Source: Pseudorhodoferax sp. Leaf267 | GTDB taxonomy: Bacteria > Pseudomonadota > Gammaproteobacteria > Burkholderiales > Burkholderiaceae_C | Length of the DNA stretch: 64,000 nucleotides | Direction: 5' to 3' | Assembly (NCBI RefSeq): GCF_001422405.1 | Contig: NZ_LMMV01000026.1 | Span: 128,166 to 192,165 of the forward strand | In this document: one piece after another, positions 1 to 9,948 of the stretch | How the letters are laid out: each line of letters opens with the position of its first letter | How positions within the stretch are numbered: the first letter of the stretch is position 1 | Notes under the pieces: model-generated | Databases searched by the model: none | Told to the model about the DNA's origin: nothing | Seen by the model: only the letters and a program-made list of their open reading frames with translations | Made by a program: the position numbers and the translations under genes

Positions 1-84
1 GCCTTTGCGCCTTCCTTTCCCCTGCCATGGCGGCCGGGGCCGCTGCATGCAGCGCGACCTTCTTTTCTTTCCTTCGGGTGTTCT

Positions 85-1419
85 GTGGAAATTCTTGTTC
101 TCCTGGCCTTGGTCCTGATCAATGGCATGTTCGCGATGTCGGAGATCGCACTGGTCACTGCGCGCCGCGCGCGATTGCAAAAGCTCGTGGACGAAGGCGA
201 TGCGGCGGCCGCGGCCGCCATCAAGCTCGGCGAAGACCCGACGCGCTTTTTGTCCACGATCCAGATCGGCATCACCTCCATCGGCGTGCTGAACGGCATC
301 GTCGGCGAGGCCGCACTGGCCCAGCCGCTGGCCGCCTGGCTGACCGAGCTGGGCGTGCCCGCGCCCTACAGCGGCTATGGCGCGACCGGCCTGGTGGTCG
401 TGCTGATCACCTACGTCTCCATCGTCGCGGGCGAGCTCGTGCCCAAGCGCCTGGGCCAGACGCACCCGGAAACCCTGGCGCGCCTGATCGCCCGGCCGAT
501 CGATTTGCTGGCCACGGCCACCAAGCCCTTCGTGCGGCTGCTGACCATCTCCACCCAGGGCCTGCTGCGCATGCTGGGCGTGAAGGACGGCAACCCCAAC
601 CCCGTGACGGCCGAGGAGATCCACGCCATGCTGGCCGAGGGCACGACGGCCGGCGTCATCGAGTCGCACGAGCACGACATGGTGCGCAACGTGTTCCGGC
701 TCGACGACCGGCAGATCGTGTCGCTGATGGTGCCGCGCAGCGACGTCGTCACGCTGGACGTGAACCTGCCGTTCGAGGAGAACCTGGCGCGCATCGAGGC
801 CAGCGACCATGCGCGCTTCCCGGTGGTGCGCGGCGGGCTGGACGACGTCGTGGGCATCCTCAACGCGCGCCAGTGGCTGTCGCGCGCGCTGCGCGACGGC
901 AACCGCGACCTGGGCCTGCAGGCCATGCAGGAGCCGCTGTACGTGCCCGAGACGCTGACCGGCATGGAGCTGCTGGACAACTTCCGCTCCACCGACATGC
1001 ACATGGCCTTCGTGATCGACGAGTACGGCGAGGTGCAGGGCATCGTCACGCTGCAGGACCTGATCGAGGCCATCACCGGCGAGTTCCAGCCGCGCGACCC
1101 GCAAACGTCCTGGGCCGTGCAGCGCGAGGACGGCAGCTGGCTGCTGGACGGCCACATTCCCGTGCCGGAGCTGAAGGACCGGCTGAACCTGGCCGCCGTG
1201 CCCGAGGAGGAGCGCGGCCGCTACCACACGCTGTCGGGCATGCTGATGCTGCTGTCGGGCCGGCTGCCCAAGGTGGCCGACACCGCCGAGTGGGAAGGCT
1301 GGCGCCTGGAGATCGTCGACATGGACGGCAAGACCATCGACAAGGTGCTGGCCATGCGGCTGGAGGTGGGCACCGGCCCGGCCGTCGAGGCCGCGGCCGA
1401 GCCCGAGGCGCGCGCCTGA
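85..1419 (+). CDS. CNNM/CBS-domain membrane protein (HlyC/CorC family, UPF0053)
   Basis: This is an inner-membrane protein of the family once called hemolysins and now linked to magnesium or cobalt efflux. The N-terminal ~190 residues form the CNNM transmembrane domain and begin with a hydrophobic helix followed by MSEIALVTARRAR, a hallmark of the family. A CBS pair follows (about 205-330; the second CBS has FVIDEYGEVQGIVTLQDL), then the C-terminal transporter-associated (CorC_HlyC) domain (about 345-425). The 444-residue length is typical. The start is a GTG; an ATG further upstream lies in another frame. Its stop overlaps the next ATG, so the lipoprotein gene is probably co-translated. Metal specificity cannot be read from sequence. 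Confidence 0.9.
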   Translation: MEILVLLALVLINGMFAMSEIALVTARRARLQKLVDEGDAAAAAAIKLGEDPTRFLSTIQIGITSIGVLNGIVGEAALAQPLAAWLTELGVPAPYSGYGATGLVVVLITYVSIVAGELVPKRLGQTHPETLARLIARPIDLLATATKPFVRLLTISTQGLLRMLGVKDGNPNPVTAEEIHAMLAEGTTAGVIESHEHDMVRNVFRLDDRQIVSLMVPRSDVVTLDVNLPFEENLARIEASDHARFPVVRGGLDDVVGILNARQWLSRALRDGNRDLGLQAMQEPLYVPETLTGMELLDNFRSTDMHMAFVIDEYGEVQGIVTLQDLIEAITGEFQPRDPQTSWAVQREDGSWLLDGHIPVPELKDRLNLAAVPEEERGRYHTLSGMLMLLSGRLPKVADTAEWEGWRLEIVDMDGKTIDKVLAMRLEVGTGPAVEAAAEPEARA

Positions 1420-1889
1420 TGCTCCATGCCTTCGTGCTGGCCGGCGCGCTGGCGCTGACCGCCTGCGTGGACGGCTACCCGACCGAGGACGCGCCGTTGC
1501 TGGACGAGTCGGCCATGAGCGTGGCCCAGCTGCTGGCCACGCTGAACGGCGTGGGCGGCCGGCCGCATCTTGCGGCGCACTATCGCTACGCGATGGCCGG
1601 CGACTGCGTGCTGCAGGTCACGGCCGGCCGGCGCGGCGCCGAGGCGACGGCGCAGCTGCCGCTGGCCGGGGCCGAGGTGCAGATCCGCACGGCCGACGGC
1701 GAGGAGGACTGGCAGGTGCTGCTGCGCCCGGCCGGCGCGGCGGATGCGGCGCCCGTGCCGATGCTGCAGGGCGGCAAATGGGCCGAGGCGGTGCAGGCGC
1801 GCTCGCTGGTGCAGCAGTTGCAGCGGCGCTGCGCGGCTGCCCAGGCGCTCGCCGGCCTCAGAAGTCCATCAGGCTCAGGCCCACACTGA
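1419..1889 (+). CDS. small putative lipoprotein, unknown function
   Basis: A 156-residue protein starting at an ATG that overlaps the upstream stop codon (ATGA). The N-terminus is a short hydrophobic stretch ending in the lipobox-like LTAC, so it is probably a lipid-anchored periplasmic protein. The mature part has a mixed Asp/Glu and Ala/Leu composition with two later Cys residues, and no family was recognised. Its 3' end overlaps by about 30 bases the 3' end of the convergent phospholipase gene, which is tight packing but common in this genome. The frame stays open far upstream, but only the part after the CNNM gene looks protein-like. Confidence 0.65.
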   Translation: MLHAFVLAGALALTACVDGYPTEDAPLLDESAMSVAQLLATLNGVGGRPHLAAHYRYAMAGDCVLQVTAGRRGAEATAQLPLAGAEVQIRTADGEEDWQVLLRPAGAADAAPVPMLQGGKWAEAVQARSLVQQLQRRCAAAQALAGLRSPSGSGPH

Positions 1890-3063
1890 AGACGGTCTTG
1901 CGCACGTTGTAGTCGATCAGGCTGTCGCCGTAGCCGTGGAAGATCTGCGTGTGCAGGCGCAGCCCGCTGCGCAGCCAGCCCTCGCCCTGCGGCCCCAGGG
2001 CATGCTGCCACTCGAAGCGGGCCGAGCCCTTGCCGTTGGTCTTGAGCGGGTGGCGCAGCGTGAGGCTCAGGTTGTCGCGGTTGGACAGCGTCCAGCCGCC
2101 GGTGATCTCGGCGCGGCCGATGTAGTCCGTGATGTCCGGGTTGTCGTCGCTCTTGGCGTCTTCGCTCAGGCGGTGCCAGACGCGGCCCGTGACGCGGAAG
2201 CGCTCGTCCTTGCTCTCGGCGCCGGCCATCAGGTAGACGCGGTTCCAGCTGCGGGACAGTGGCAGGTTCTGCCCGTTGGACTGGTGCACGATGCCCAGGC
2301 CGCTGTAGCGCAGGCGCCAGCTGCCCAGCTCGGCGTAGGTCGGGTAGACGTAGATCAGCTCGGGCTCGTGGTCGGTGGCGCGGAACGGCCGCGACAGCTC
2401 GGGCGAGAACACCTGCCAGAACGATTGCTGCGAATAGCCCAGCCACAGCGAGTCCACGCGGTCGCCTTCGCGCGGCGTGAGCAGGCCCTGGGCCAGCTTG
2501 GTGCGCACCGAGAGCTGGATGCGCGCCTCGGTGCGGCGGTAGCCCTCCACCTCGGTGGACTGGTTTTCCGGGTTGGGCGTGCCCGGCGTGCGGTTCACGC
2601 TGCTGGACTGCGCCAGCGACAGGCTGACCGGGCGGTAGCCGCGCAGGCTCAGCACGCCGCAGTCGGTGCCCGATTCGAGCTCCCAGACGCGCGACAGCAC
2701 CGAGTAGCGCGTGTCGTGGCAGCGCTCGACCACGGGCGCCTCGGGCGCGGCCAGCGGCGTGTCGGCCACGACGGCGGTGGTCGCCGTGCCGCCGGTGGAT
2801 GCCGGCTTGTTGGTCGTTGCGCCCTGCTGCGGCGTGCGCGCGGCGGCCTGGGCGTTGACGGCCGCGGCCTCCGTGGCCTGCTGCCTGGCCCAGGCGTCGA
2901 AGCAGCGCAGGCGCGCGGCGTCGTCGCCGGCCTGTGCGGCGCAGGTCTGCCACGACGGCACGGAGCCAGGGGCCGGCACGGCGGTCTGGGCCTGCGCCTG
3001 GCTGGCCCAGCCCAACAGCAGGGCCAGCGGCGAGAGCAGGAAGGGAATGCGGAGCAGGGGCAT
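1858..3063 (-). CDS. pldA: outer membrane phospholipase A (OMPLA)
   Basis: Hydrolyses the acyl chains of phospholipids in the outer leaflet of the outer membrane, acting as a dimer in a calcium-dependent way (family knowledge). A signal peptide of about 25 residues ends at SQAQA. A Pro/Ala/Thr-rich linker of about 100 residues precedes the 12-stranded barrel domain. The catalytic His-Ser-Asn set is visible in GIVHQSNGQ followed by SRSWNRVY. The C-terminus ends in Phe, as expected of an outer-membrane barrel. The start is the ATG with GAGGA upstream; another ATG 51 bases further upstream overlaps the previous stop but would bury the signal peptide. It is the last gene of the rep operon. The long linker before the barrel is unusual compared with E. 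coli PldA. Confidence 0.88.
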   Translation of the reverse strand: MPLLRIPFLLSPLALLLGWASQAQAQTAVPAPGSVPSWQTCAAQAGDDAARLRCFDAWARQQATEAAAVNAQAAARTPQQGATTNKPASTGGTATTAVVADTPLAAPEAPVVERCHDTRYSVLSRVWELESGTDCGVLSLRGYRPVSLSLAQSSSVNRTPGTPNPENQSTEVEGYRRTEARIQLSVRTKLAQGLLTPREGDRVDSLWLGYSQQSFWQVFSPELSRPFRATDHEPELIYVYPTYAELGSWRLRYSGLGIVHQSNGQNLPLSRSWNRVYLMAGAESKDERFRVTGRVWHRLSEDAKSDDNPDITDYIGRAEITGGWTLSNRDNLSLTLRHPLKTNGKGSARFEWQHALGPQGEGWLRSGLRLHTQIFHGYGDSLIDYNVRKTVFSVGLSLMDF

Positions 3064-3110
3064 GCGGTGTCCTCGTGCGTGGATGGGGGAATTCGGGCGG
3101 GCGCGATTGT

Positions 3111-3536
3111 TCATTGCCAACCGCCTTGTCGGCGCAGGATGAACGCGCGTTGTGTGCCGGTGTTGCCATCCGTCCACACTCCGCGGATCTCCTTGCCGCA
3201 GGAGCCTTCGACCACTTCGCCGATCCAGTTGGCCGAGATGCGCTGGCCGTCCAGCGATTCCTCCAGCGTGAAATCGCCGTCGTTGGCATCGCCGACCACC
3301 TGGGCCGAGACGCCGTCGCGCTCGACGCGGCCGCGCACGCTGTCGGTCAGTTCCTCGTGGCGCTCCAGCCGCAGCGTGGCGGTGGGCCGGTCGGGGGCAT
3401 CGGGCCACTGGGCACGCCAGGCGCCGTAGAGATGGGCAGCGCGCAGCTCGTGCGGTGCGGGGCAGGCGGGTGGGGTGTCCTGCGCGTGGGTGGCGCCCGC
3501 GGCCAGCGCCAGCAGCGCGGTGGCGAAGGCCTTCAT
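3111..3536 (-). CDS. small secreted protein, unknown function
   Basis: A 141-residue protein with a clear signal peptide (ends ATHA) and a mature part with two Cys near both ends, suggesting a disulfide-bonded periplasmic domain. The fold appears beta-rich (for example TATLRLERHEEL), resembling small secreted proteins that measure or bind a polymer, but I do not recognise the family. The start codon overlaps the stop of the helicase gene (ATGA), so it is translated with it. It sits between the helicase and phospholipase genes, and nothing in the context fixes a role. Confidence 0.65.
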   Translation of the reverse strand: MKAFATALLALAAGATHAQDTPPACPAPHELRAAHLYGAWRAQWPDAPDRPTATLRLERHEELTDSVRGRVERDGVSAQVVGDANDGDFTLEESLDGQRISANWIGEVVEGSCGKEIRGVWTDGNTGTQRAFILRRQGGWQ

Positions 3537-5599
3537 GGCAGGTTGGCCGCCGCCGCGCTGGCCGCCTTCTTCGCAAACTCCGCCCGCAGCGCGCGCAGCT
3601 TCTCGCGCGGGTCTTCCTTCACCGTGGTCTTGTCCAGCCCCATCTCGGCGATGAAGCGGCTGGGCAGGGCGGCCACCATCTCGCGGCCCTTCTTGCGCTT
3701 GCGCGTCCAGGTCACGGCCAGCGTGCGCTGGGCGCGCGTGATGCCCACGTACATGAGGCGGCGCTCTTCCTGCAGGCGCTGCGCGGTCTCGTCGCTGACC
3801 ACCTGCTGGCGGCCGTTGTCGTCTTCGAGCTTGAAGGGCAGCATGCCCTCGTTCACGCCCACCAGCATCACGTGCGGCCACTCCAGGCCCTTGGAGGCGT
3901 GCAGCGTGGACAGCACGACCAGGTCCTGGTCCTTCTCGCGCTCGCTCATGGTGGAGATCAGCGACACGGTCTGCGCCACTTCCATGAGCGACTTGGTTTC
4001 GGTGCTGCTGGACACGCCCGCGCCGTCGTCCAGCTCGCCGCCGCAGCGCGCCGACATCCAGTCCACGAAGTCCATCACGTTGGACCAGCGCGAGGCCGCG
4101 GCCTGCTCGCTCTCCTCGCCGTCGTAGATGTGCTGCTCATAGCCGATCTCTTTGAGCCACTCCATCATGAAGGCGCGCGCATCCTCGGCGCCCATGGTGC
4201 GGCGCGCGCTGTACTCCAGGTGGTTGATGTAGCGGCCGAACTCCTGCAGGCTCTCGAACGCGCGGCGCGGCAGCAAACTGCCCAGCGAGGCCGAGAACAG
4301 CGAGGCGAACAGCGAGAGCTTGTACTGCGTGGCGTACACGCCCATCTGCCCGAGCGTGGTGTGGCCAATGCCGCGCTTGGGCGTGGTGATGGCGCGCAAA
4401 AAGGCCGGGTCGTCGTCGTTGTTGACCCACAGCCGGAACCACGCGCACAAATCCTTGATCTCGGCCCGGTCGAAGAAGCTCTGTCCGCCCGACACCTTGT
4501 ACGGGATCTGCGCCTTGCGCAGCGCCTTCTCGAAGGGCTTGGCCTGGTGGTTGGCGCGGTACAGCACCGCGAAATGGCGGAACTCCTGGTGCTGCGAATT
4601 GGCCCGCAGCGACTGGATGCGCGCCACCACGCGCTCGGCCTCGTGCTCCTCGTTGTCGGCATCGATCACGCGCACCGGCTCGCCCTCGCCCAGCTCGGAG
4701 AACAGCGTCTTGGGGAACAGCTTGGGATTCGGCCCGATCACGTTGTTGGCCGCGCGCAGGATGGCGCTGGTGGAGCGGTAGTTCTGCTCCAGCTTGATGA
4801 CCTTCAAGTTCGGGTAGTCGACCGGCAGCTTCTTCAGGTTGTCCAGCGTGGCGCCGCGCCAGCCGTAGATGGACTGGTCGTCGTCGCCCACGGCCGTGAA
4901 GCGCGCGCGTTCGCCCACCAGCAGCTTGAGCACCTCGTACTGCGTGGCGTTGGTGTCCTGGTACTCGTCGACCAGCACATGGCCCAGCAGGCGCTGCCAT
5001 TTCTCGCGCACTTCGGCGTGGTCGCGCAGCAGGCGCAGCGGCATGCCGATCAGGTCGTCGAAGTCCACGCTCTGGTAGGCCGTGAGCCGCTCTTCGTAGC
5101 GGCCCATGATGCGCGCCGTGATGCGCTCGTTGTCGTCCACGGCCTGCGCCTCGGCCTGCTCGGCCGTCAGGCCCATGTTCTTCCACTTGCTGATGGTCCA
5201 CTGCCAGATGCGGGCCGTGGCCGCGTCGGTGGTGCCGCCGGCGTCCTTCAGGATGCTGGTCACGTCGTCGGTGTCCAGGATGCTGAACTGGGGCTTGAGG
5301 CCCACGCGGTGGCCGTCCTCGCGCACCATGCGCACGCCCAGGGCGTGGAAGGTGCAGATCGTCACGTCCTTGGCGGCGCGGCCGATCAGGTGCTTGGCGC
5401 GCTCGCGCATCTCGGCGGCGGCCTTGTTCGTGAAGGTGATGGCGGCGATGCGCTTGGCTTCCAACCCGGCGTTGATCAGCGCGCCGATCTTCAGCGTGAT
5501 CACGCGCGTCTTTCCCGAGCCGGCGCCGGCCAGCACCAGGCAAGGGCCGTGCACGTAGTTCACGGCCTCCTGCTGGGCGACGTTCAGACCTGATGACAT
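3533..5599 (-). CDS. rep: ATP-dependent DNA helicase Rep (SF1A)
   Basis: A 3'-5' superfamily 1A helicase that restarts and clears replication forks (family knowledge). Visible motifs: Walker A GAGSGKT at residues 25-31, motif Ia TFTNKAAAEM, the DEYQDTN Walker B region, the QSIYGWRGA motif III, QNYRS motif IV, the STLHASKGLEWPHV motif V region, and YVGITRAQ motif VI. Length 688 agrees with E. coli Rep (about 670) rather than UvrD (about 720), and the N-terminal string LNVAQQEAVNYVHGPCLVLA is Rep-like. The gene heads a three-gene minus-strand operon with 4-base overlaps. Confidence 0.92.
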   Translation of the reverse strand: MSSGLNVAQQEAVNYVHGPCLVLAGAGSGKTRVITLKIGALINAGLEAKRIAAITFTNKAAAEMRERAKHLIGRAAKDVTICTFHALGVRMVREDGHRVGLKPQFSILDTDDVTSILKDAGGTTDAATARIWQWTISKWKNMGLTAEQAEAQAVDDNERITARIMGRYEERLTAYQSVDFDDLIGMPLRLLRDHAEVREKWQRLLGHVLVDEYQDTNATQYEVLKLLVGERARFTAVGDDDQSIYGWRGATLDNLKKLPVDYPNLKVIKLEQNYRSTSAILRAANNVIGPNPKLFPKTLFSELGEGEPVRVIDADNEEHEAERVVARIQSLRANSQHQEFRHFAVLYRANHQAKPFEKALRKAQIPYKVSGGQSFFDRAEIKDLCAWFRLWVNNDDDPAFLRAITTPKRGIGHTTLGQMGVYATQYKLSLFASLFSASLGSLLPRRAFESLQEFGRYINHLEYSARRTMGAEDARAFMMEWLKEIGYEQHIYDGEESEQAAASRWSNVMDFVDWMSARCGGELDDGAGVSSSTETKSLMEVAQTVSLISTMSEREKDQDLVVLSTLHASKGLEWPHVMLVGVNEGMLPFKLEDDNGRQQVVSDETAQRLQEERRLMYVGITRAQRTLAVTWTRKRKKGREMVAALPSRFIAEMGLDKTTVKEDPREKLRALRAEFAKKAASAAAANLP

Positions 5600-5718
5600 G
5601 GGGAAGGAGTGGCTGCGGCGGGAAGGCGGCGCGCAAGGCTTGCGCGCGGGGCCGGGGGATCATACCGGTAGGCTTACGTGAGGCTTATTGCAGAAATTGA
5701 ACGTATGCAAGAATTCAT

Positions 5719-5748
5719 TTGACAGAAATCAGGACAAATGAATACATT
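5719..5748 (+). promoter_or_regulatory. putative sigma-70 promoter for the chemotaxis receptor
   Basis: A perfect TTGACA lies at 5719-5724 in an A/T-rich island rare in this sequence. A weak -10 (TACATT) follows at 5743-5748, spacing 18; a 17-base spacing gives ATACAT. The receptor ATG is about 33 bases downstream, with AAGGA at 5768-5772 as ribosome binding site. I saw no clear sigma-28 flagellar promoter here. Confidence 0.45.
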
Positions 5749-5780
5749 CCTCCCCCGGATGAACTCCAAGGATTTCCACC

Positions 5781-7361
5781 ATGTCACGCGCATCCTTCGG
5801 CATCGGTCGTCGCCTGTACCTGCTGGCCTTCGTGCTGGCCGCCGCGCTTGCCGCGGTCGCCTGGTTCGCGCACCTGAAGATGTCGGCCGTGTCCGAGCTG
5901 GCCTCCCGGACCGAGAGCATGCGGGTGCCGCAATTGCGGCGCATGGCGGCAACCGAGCTCAACGTCACGCGCGTCTCGCTGCAGCTGCGCCATGCCATCC
6001 TGGCGCGCACGCCGCAGGAGATGGCGGCCGCCATTGCCGACATCGGCGAGAAGCGCAAGCTGATGGACCAGACGCTGGCCGCCTACGCAGGGGCCATGTC
6101 GCCGGATGACCAGGCCAAGTTCGCGCGGGTCACCGACCTGGTGGCCGGCTTCTGGCAGACCGGCGAGGCCAACCTCCAGTTGATCCAGGCCGGCCGCAAG
6201 GCCGAGGCCTTCGAATTTCTCGTCGACCGCACCATCCCGGCGCGCAACGCCCTGCTCGCGGCAGTGGCCGAACTGGTCGGGCTGCAGGAAGAAGCACTGC
6301 GTGGCGACCTGGCGCAGGTGCGCACGCAGGCGGCCACCACCACGCGCGTGCTGGTCTCGCTGGTGGTCGCCGCCATCGTGGGCCTGGTCGTGTTCGCCGG
6401 GTACATCTCGGCCGTGCTGCAGCGCCGCGTCGCGCAGTCACGCGGGGTGGCCGAGCGGGTGCGCGATGGCGATCTCAGCGCGCACACCCACGACGGGCAG
6501 CGCGACGAGTTCACGCCGCTGCTGACCGCCCTGGGCGACATGCAGCAGGCACTGGGCCGGGTCGTCTCCGGCGTGCGGGCCAGTGCCGTGAGCGTGGCCA
6601 GCGCCAGCGGGGAGATCGCGCAGGGGAACTCCGACCTGAGCCAACGCACCGAGCAGCAGGCCAGCACGCTGCAGACCACCGCCGCATCGATGGACCAGCT
6701 CAGCTCCACCGTGCGGCAGAACGCCGACAGCGCCCGCCAGGCCAACGAACTGGCCCAGGGCGCCAGCGCCGTGGCGTCCCAGGGCGGCAGCGTCGTGCGC
6801 GAGGTCGTGGACACGATGCAGGGCATCAACGACAGCTCGCGCCGGATCGCCGACATCATCAGCGTCATCGACAGCATCGCCTTCCAGACCAACATCCTGG
6901 CGCTGAACGCCGCCGTGGAAGCGGCGCGGGCCGGTGAGCAGGGCCGCGGCTTCGCGGTGGTGGCCAGCGAGGTGCGCAACCTGGCCGGCCGCTCGGCCGA
7001 CGCGGCCAAGGAGATCAAGTCGCTCATCGAGGCCAGCGTGCAGCGCGTGGAGCAGGGCACGGTGCTGGTGGCCCGGGCCGGCACGACCATGGACGAGATC
7101 GTCTCCGCCATCCGGCGCGTGACCGACATCATGGGAGAGATCAGCAGCGCCAGTGCCGAGCAGAGCGAGGGCGTCGCGCAGATCGGCACCGCCGTCATGC
7201 AGATGGACCAGGCCACGCAGCAGAACGCGGCACTGGTCGAGCAGAGCGCGGCGGCGGCGGCCAGTCTGAACGAGCAGGCCCAGACCCTGGTGCAGGCCAT
7301 GGCGATCTTCAAGCTCGATGCCGCGGGCTGGGCGCCCAGGCTGGCGGCACCGGCGGCCTGA
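5781..7361 (+). CDS. methyl-accepting chemotaxis protein
   Basis: A membrane chemoreceptor that signals to CheA/CheW. Topology: TM1 at about residues 10-32, a helical periplasmic four-helix-bundle-like sensor (about 35-190), TM2 at about 192-212, a HAMP domain, and a long cytoplasmic coiled coil. The highly conserved tip is visible: [20 protein letters not shown] followed by [15 protein letters not shown]. Length 526 is typical. The C-terminus ends APAA and has no NWETF-like CheR-docking pentapeptide. An AAGGA ribosome site precedes the ATG at good spacing. It stands alone with its own promoter, so its ligand cannot be inferred from context. Confidence 0.93.
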   Translation: MSRASFGIGRRLYLLAFVLAAALAAVAWFAHLKMSAVSELASRTESMRVPQLRRMAATELNVTRVSLQLRHAILARTPQEMAAAIADIGEKRKLMDQTLAAYAGAMSPDDQAKFARVTDLVAGFWQTGEANLQLIQAGRKAEAFEFLVDRTIPARNALLAAVAELVGLQEEALRGDLAQVRTQAATTTRVLVSLVVAAIVGLVVFAGYISAVLQRRVAQSRGVAERVRDGDLSAHTHDGQRDEFTPLLTALGDMQQALGRVVSGVRASAVSVASASGEIAQGNSDLSQRTEQQASTLQTTAASMDQLSSTVRQNADSARQANELAQGASAVASQGGSVVREVVDTMQGINDSSRRIADIISVIDSIAFQTNILALNAAVEAARAGEQGRGFAVVASEVRNLAGRSADAAKEIKSLIEASVQRVEQGTVLVARAGTTMDEIVSAIRRVTDIMGEISSASAEQSEGVAQIGTAVMQMDQATQQNAALVEQSAAAAASLNEQAQTLVQAMAIFKLDAAGWAPRLAAPAA

Positions 7362-7394
7362 CGACGACCCGGGTGGCCGCATGGCGCGGGGACA

Positions 7395-8372
7395 ATGCGC
7401 CCCGTGCTCGCCATCCTGTCCGTCACCTTCCCCTTCTTCGCACTGATCCTGGCCGGCTACCTGGCCGCGCGGCGGCGCATGCTGCCGCTGGAGGCGATCC
7501 CCGGCCTGAACGGCTTCGTGCTGTTCTTCGCGCTGCCCTGCATGCTGTACCGCTTCGGCGCCAACACGCCGCTGGCGCTGCTGCTGGACCTGAGCGTGGC
7601 CACGGTCTACCTGCTGTGCGGCCTGGTCATGGTGGCCTTCATCGTGGCGGCCAGCCTGAACCGGCGCGTGCGCTGGAACGACGCGGCTTTCGGCGCCCTG
7701 GTCGGCGCGTTCCCCAACACCGGCTTCATGGGCGTGCCGCTGCTGGTGGAGCTGCTGGGCCCCTCGGCCGCCGGGCCGATGATCGTGACGCTGCTGGTGG
7801 ACATGCTGGTGATCTCGTCGCTGTGCATCGCGCTGTCGCGGCTGGACGGCGCGGGCAGTGCCGGCGCGCGCCAGGCGGCCGGCAAGGCGCTGCGCGGCAT
7901 CGTGGTGAACCCCATGCCGTGGGCCATCGTGCTGGGCATCGCCAGCCAGGCCATGGGGCTCACGCTGTGGCCGCCGCTGGGCGCCACGCTGGGCCTGCTG
8001 GCCGACGCGGCCTCGCCTGTGGCGCTGTTCACCATCGGCACGGTGCTGGCGCGCTCGCAGATGCTGGCCGCGCGCGGCCACCACGCGGCGCCGCCGTTGC
8101 GCGACGTGGTGCCGGTCGCCCTGGTCAAGCTGGTGCTGCACCCGCTGCTGGTGCTGCTGGTCGGCGCCTCGGCGATCCAGCTCGGCCTGCCGCTCACGCC
8201 GTTCGCGCTGGTGGTCATCGTGCTGACCGCGGCCTTGCCGAGCGCCAGCAACGTGTCGCTGCTGTCCGAGCGCTTCGGCGCCGATACCGGCCGCGTCGCG
8301 CGCATCATCCTGTGGTCGACGGCGGCGGCGTTCTTCAGTTTCTCGGGAGCGGTGGCGCTGATGAAGGGCTGA
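7395..8372 (+). CDS. AEC family (auxin efflux carrier) transporter
   Basis: An inner-membrane carrier of the BASS/AEC class, which exports or takes up small organic acids such as malate or malonate in bacteria (family knowledge). Ten hydrophobic segments are visible. Family signatures are the N-terminal LILAGYLAARR, GAFPNTGFMGVPLL in TM4, the ASPVALFTIGTVLA region and the C-terminal TAALPSASNVSLLSERFGAD. Length 325 is normal. The 3' end overlaps the end of the convergent oxidoreductase gene by 38 bases. The substrate is unknown. Confidence 0.9.
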   Translation: MRPVLAILSVTFPFFALILAGYLAARRRMLPLEAIPGLNGFVLFFALPCMLYRFGANTPLALLLDLSVATVYLLCGLVMVAFIVAASLNRRVRWNDAAFGALVGAFPNTGFMGVPLLVELLGPSAAGPMIVTLLVDMLVISSLCIALSRLDGAGSAGARQAAGKALRGIVVNPMPWAIVLGIASQAMGLTLWPPLGATLGLLADAASPVALFTIGTVLARSQMLAARGHHAAPPLRDVVPVALVKLVLHPLLVLLVGASAIQLGLPLTPFALVVIVLTAALPSASNVSLLSERFGADTGRVARIILWSTAAAFFSFSGAVALMKG

Positions 8373-9948
8373 CCGGATGCGCGGCGAACAGGCCCGCCAG
8401 CAACTGTTCGACCACGCTGGCCATCGTGAACGCCGAGCTCGTGAAGAACGCCGGGCCCCACAGCAGCATGTTGGCGGCATAGGTGCAGCGGCTGCCGTCC
8501 AGGCGGAACGTCTGCAGGTCGACCGCGACGCCGTCGGACACCTCGCCGTCCAGCCGATAGGGCTGCGCCAGCCCCTGTGCGTGCAGCGATGCGAGCAGCG
8601 CGCCCTGGTGCGGGCTGGCGACACGGCGGTCCACGGCGCCCGTGGCGTTGACCAGCACCCGCGCCTGCTCCAGGCCGAAGCGGTGGGCGATGGTGTAGGC
8701 GCTGCCATCGGGCTGCAGCGCCACGCCGTGCACGCCGGTGCGCACCACGAGCCGGCCCGCACGGTGCAGGGCCAGCAGGCGTTCGGCGGTCGGGATCGGG
8801 CAGGTGGCGGCATAGGTCAACACGGCCGACTCCACGTGCGTGCGGTACAGGCGCTGCTGGTCGGGGCGCAGCCAGCCCTGCGCGAACACCTGCCACAGCA
8901 GGTCTTGCGCGTTGTCCGCCAGGTCGGCCAGGAAGTTCGCGCCGTCGCCACCACTGGCCGCCGCGATGTCGGCGGCCAGCAGGGCGCCGGCATGCCGGTT
9001 CACGGCCTCGGCGCTGTCGCAGTTCGCGTAGGGCGCCAGCACCTGCGGCCAGTCCACGGCCTGGCCGTGGGCCGCAGCCTCCTCGTCGACCAGGGCCTGG
9101 ATCGCGGCCAGCGTCAGCCCGCCCTGGCGGGCCAGGCCGGCCAGCACCGGCGCCACCAGCCGCGTGCGCCGGATCGGCAGCGGCGTGCGGCTGTGCATCT
9201 TCTTGAGCCGGCCCGAGCGCGAGCACAGCACCACCTGCCGCGCGTTGGGACCGGCCCGGTACTGCAGCACGCCGGCCGCATCGCGCACGAAGCTGCAGCC
9301 CGTGCGCGGCGCGAACAGGCGGTTCACGATGTCGTAGGCGCTCAGCGATGCGCCCAGCACATGGCAGGTGGCGTCCAGCGGCAAGTCATCGAGCGCATCG
9401 CCGCCGATGTGCGCAAGCACGTAGACGGCGCCCGCGCCGGCCGGCGCTCTGGGCGCGGCCTGGCGGTCCGGGCAGCGGCCTGTGGTCAGGATGGCCGCAT
9501 CGGCGGCCACCTCGCCACCGTGCCATTGCACGCGCACGCCGCCGTGCGCCGGCTCCTGCAGGCCCGTCACCTCGGCACCGATCAGCTCGACCTGGATGCC
9601 CTTGATGGCCGCGCTGGTCTGCGCGGCCCGCACCGTGTCGGCCAGAAAACGGCCGAACTCGCGGCGCGGCAGGTGGCCTCGCGGGTCGATGGCGCGCTGC
9701 TGGCCGGCCAGCCAGTCCAGGAACGCGCGCCGGTGGCCGGGCACCAGGCACATGGTGCCCGTGGTGTTGTTGATCAGGTAGTCGGCGCAGTCGTCGAGCC
9801 GGTAGGGGTAGCCCGGGCCGAACACGCCGCTGGCCTCGAAGACCGTGATGCGCCGCACGGGGTGGCGGTCCACCAGCTGCCACAGCGCGCTGGTACCGGC
9901 GAAGCCGCAGCCAATGATGACGACGTGGGCAGGCGCTATTTGAGCCAC
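8335..9948 (-). CDS. FAD/NAD(P)-binding oxidoreductase (NAD_binding_9 type)
   Basis: A flavin-dependent oxidoreductase of the group with a single N-terminal Rossmann domain (HVVIIGCGFAGTSALWQL) and a second conserved segment, HVLGASLSAYDIVNRL. The string LINNTTGTMCLVPGH and the C-terminal LLWGPAFFTSSAF also fit the FAD-NAD(P)-binding family found near siderophore and transport genes. About 537 residues. The best start is a GTG lying 13 bases inside the end of the upstream binding-protein gene, which predicts translational coupling; no ATG is available before the Rossmann motif. Substrate unknown. With the PheC-like protein it may form a two-step periplasm/cytoplasm pathway, which is inference. 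Confidence 0.75.
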   Translation of the reverse strand: MAQIAPAHVVIIGCGFAGTSALWQLVDRHPVRRITVFEASGVFGPGYPYRLDDCADYLINNTTGTMCLVPGHRRAFLDWLAGQQRAIDPRGHLPRREFGRFLADTVRAAQTSAAIKGIQVELIGAEVTGLQEPAHGGVRVQWHGGEVAADAAILTTGRCPDRQAAPRAPAGAGAVYVLAHIGGDALDDLPLDATCHVLGASLSAYDIVNRLFAPRTGCSFVRDAAGVLQYRAGPNARQVVLCSRSGRLKKMHSRTPLPIRRTRLVAPVLAGLARQGGLTLAAIQALVDEEAAAHGQAVDWPQVLAPYANCDSAEAVNRHAGALLAADIAAASGGDGANFLADLADNAQDLLWQVFAQGWLRPDQQRLYRTHVESAVLTYAATCPIPTAERLLALHRAGRLVVRTGVHGVALQPDGSAYTIAHRFGLEQARVLVNATGAVDRRVASPHQGALLASLHAQGLAQPYRLDGEVSDGVAVDLQTFRLDGSRCTYAANMLLWGPAFFTSSAFTMASVVEQLLAGLFAAHPVSPSSAPPLPRN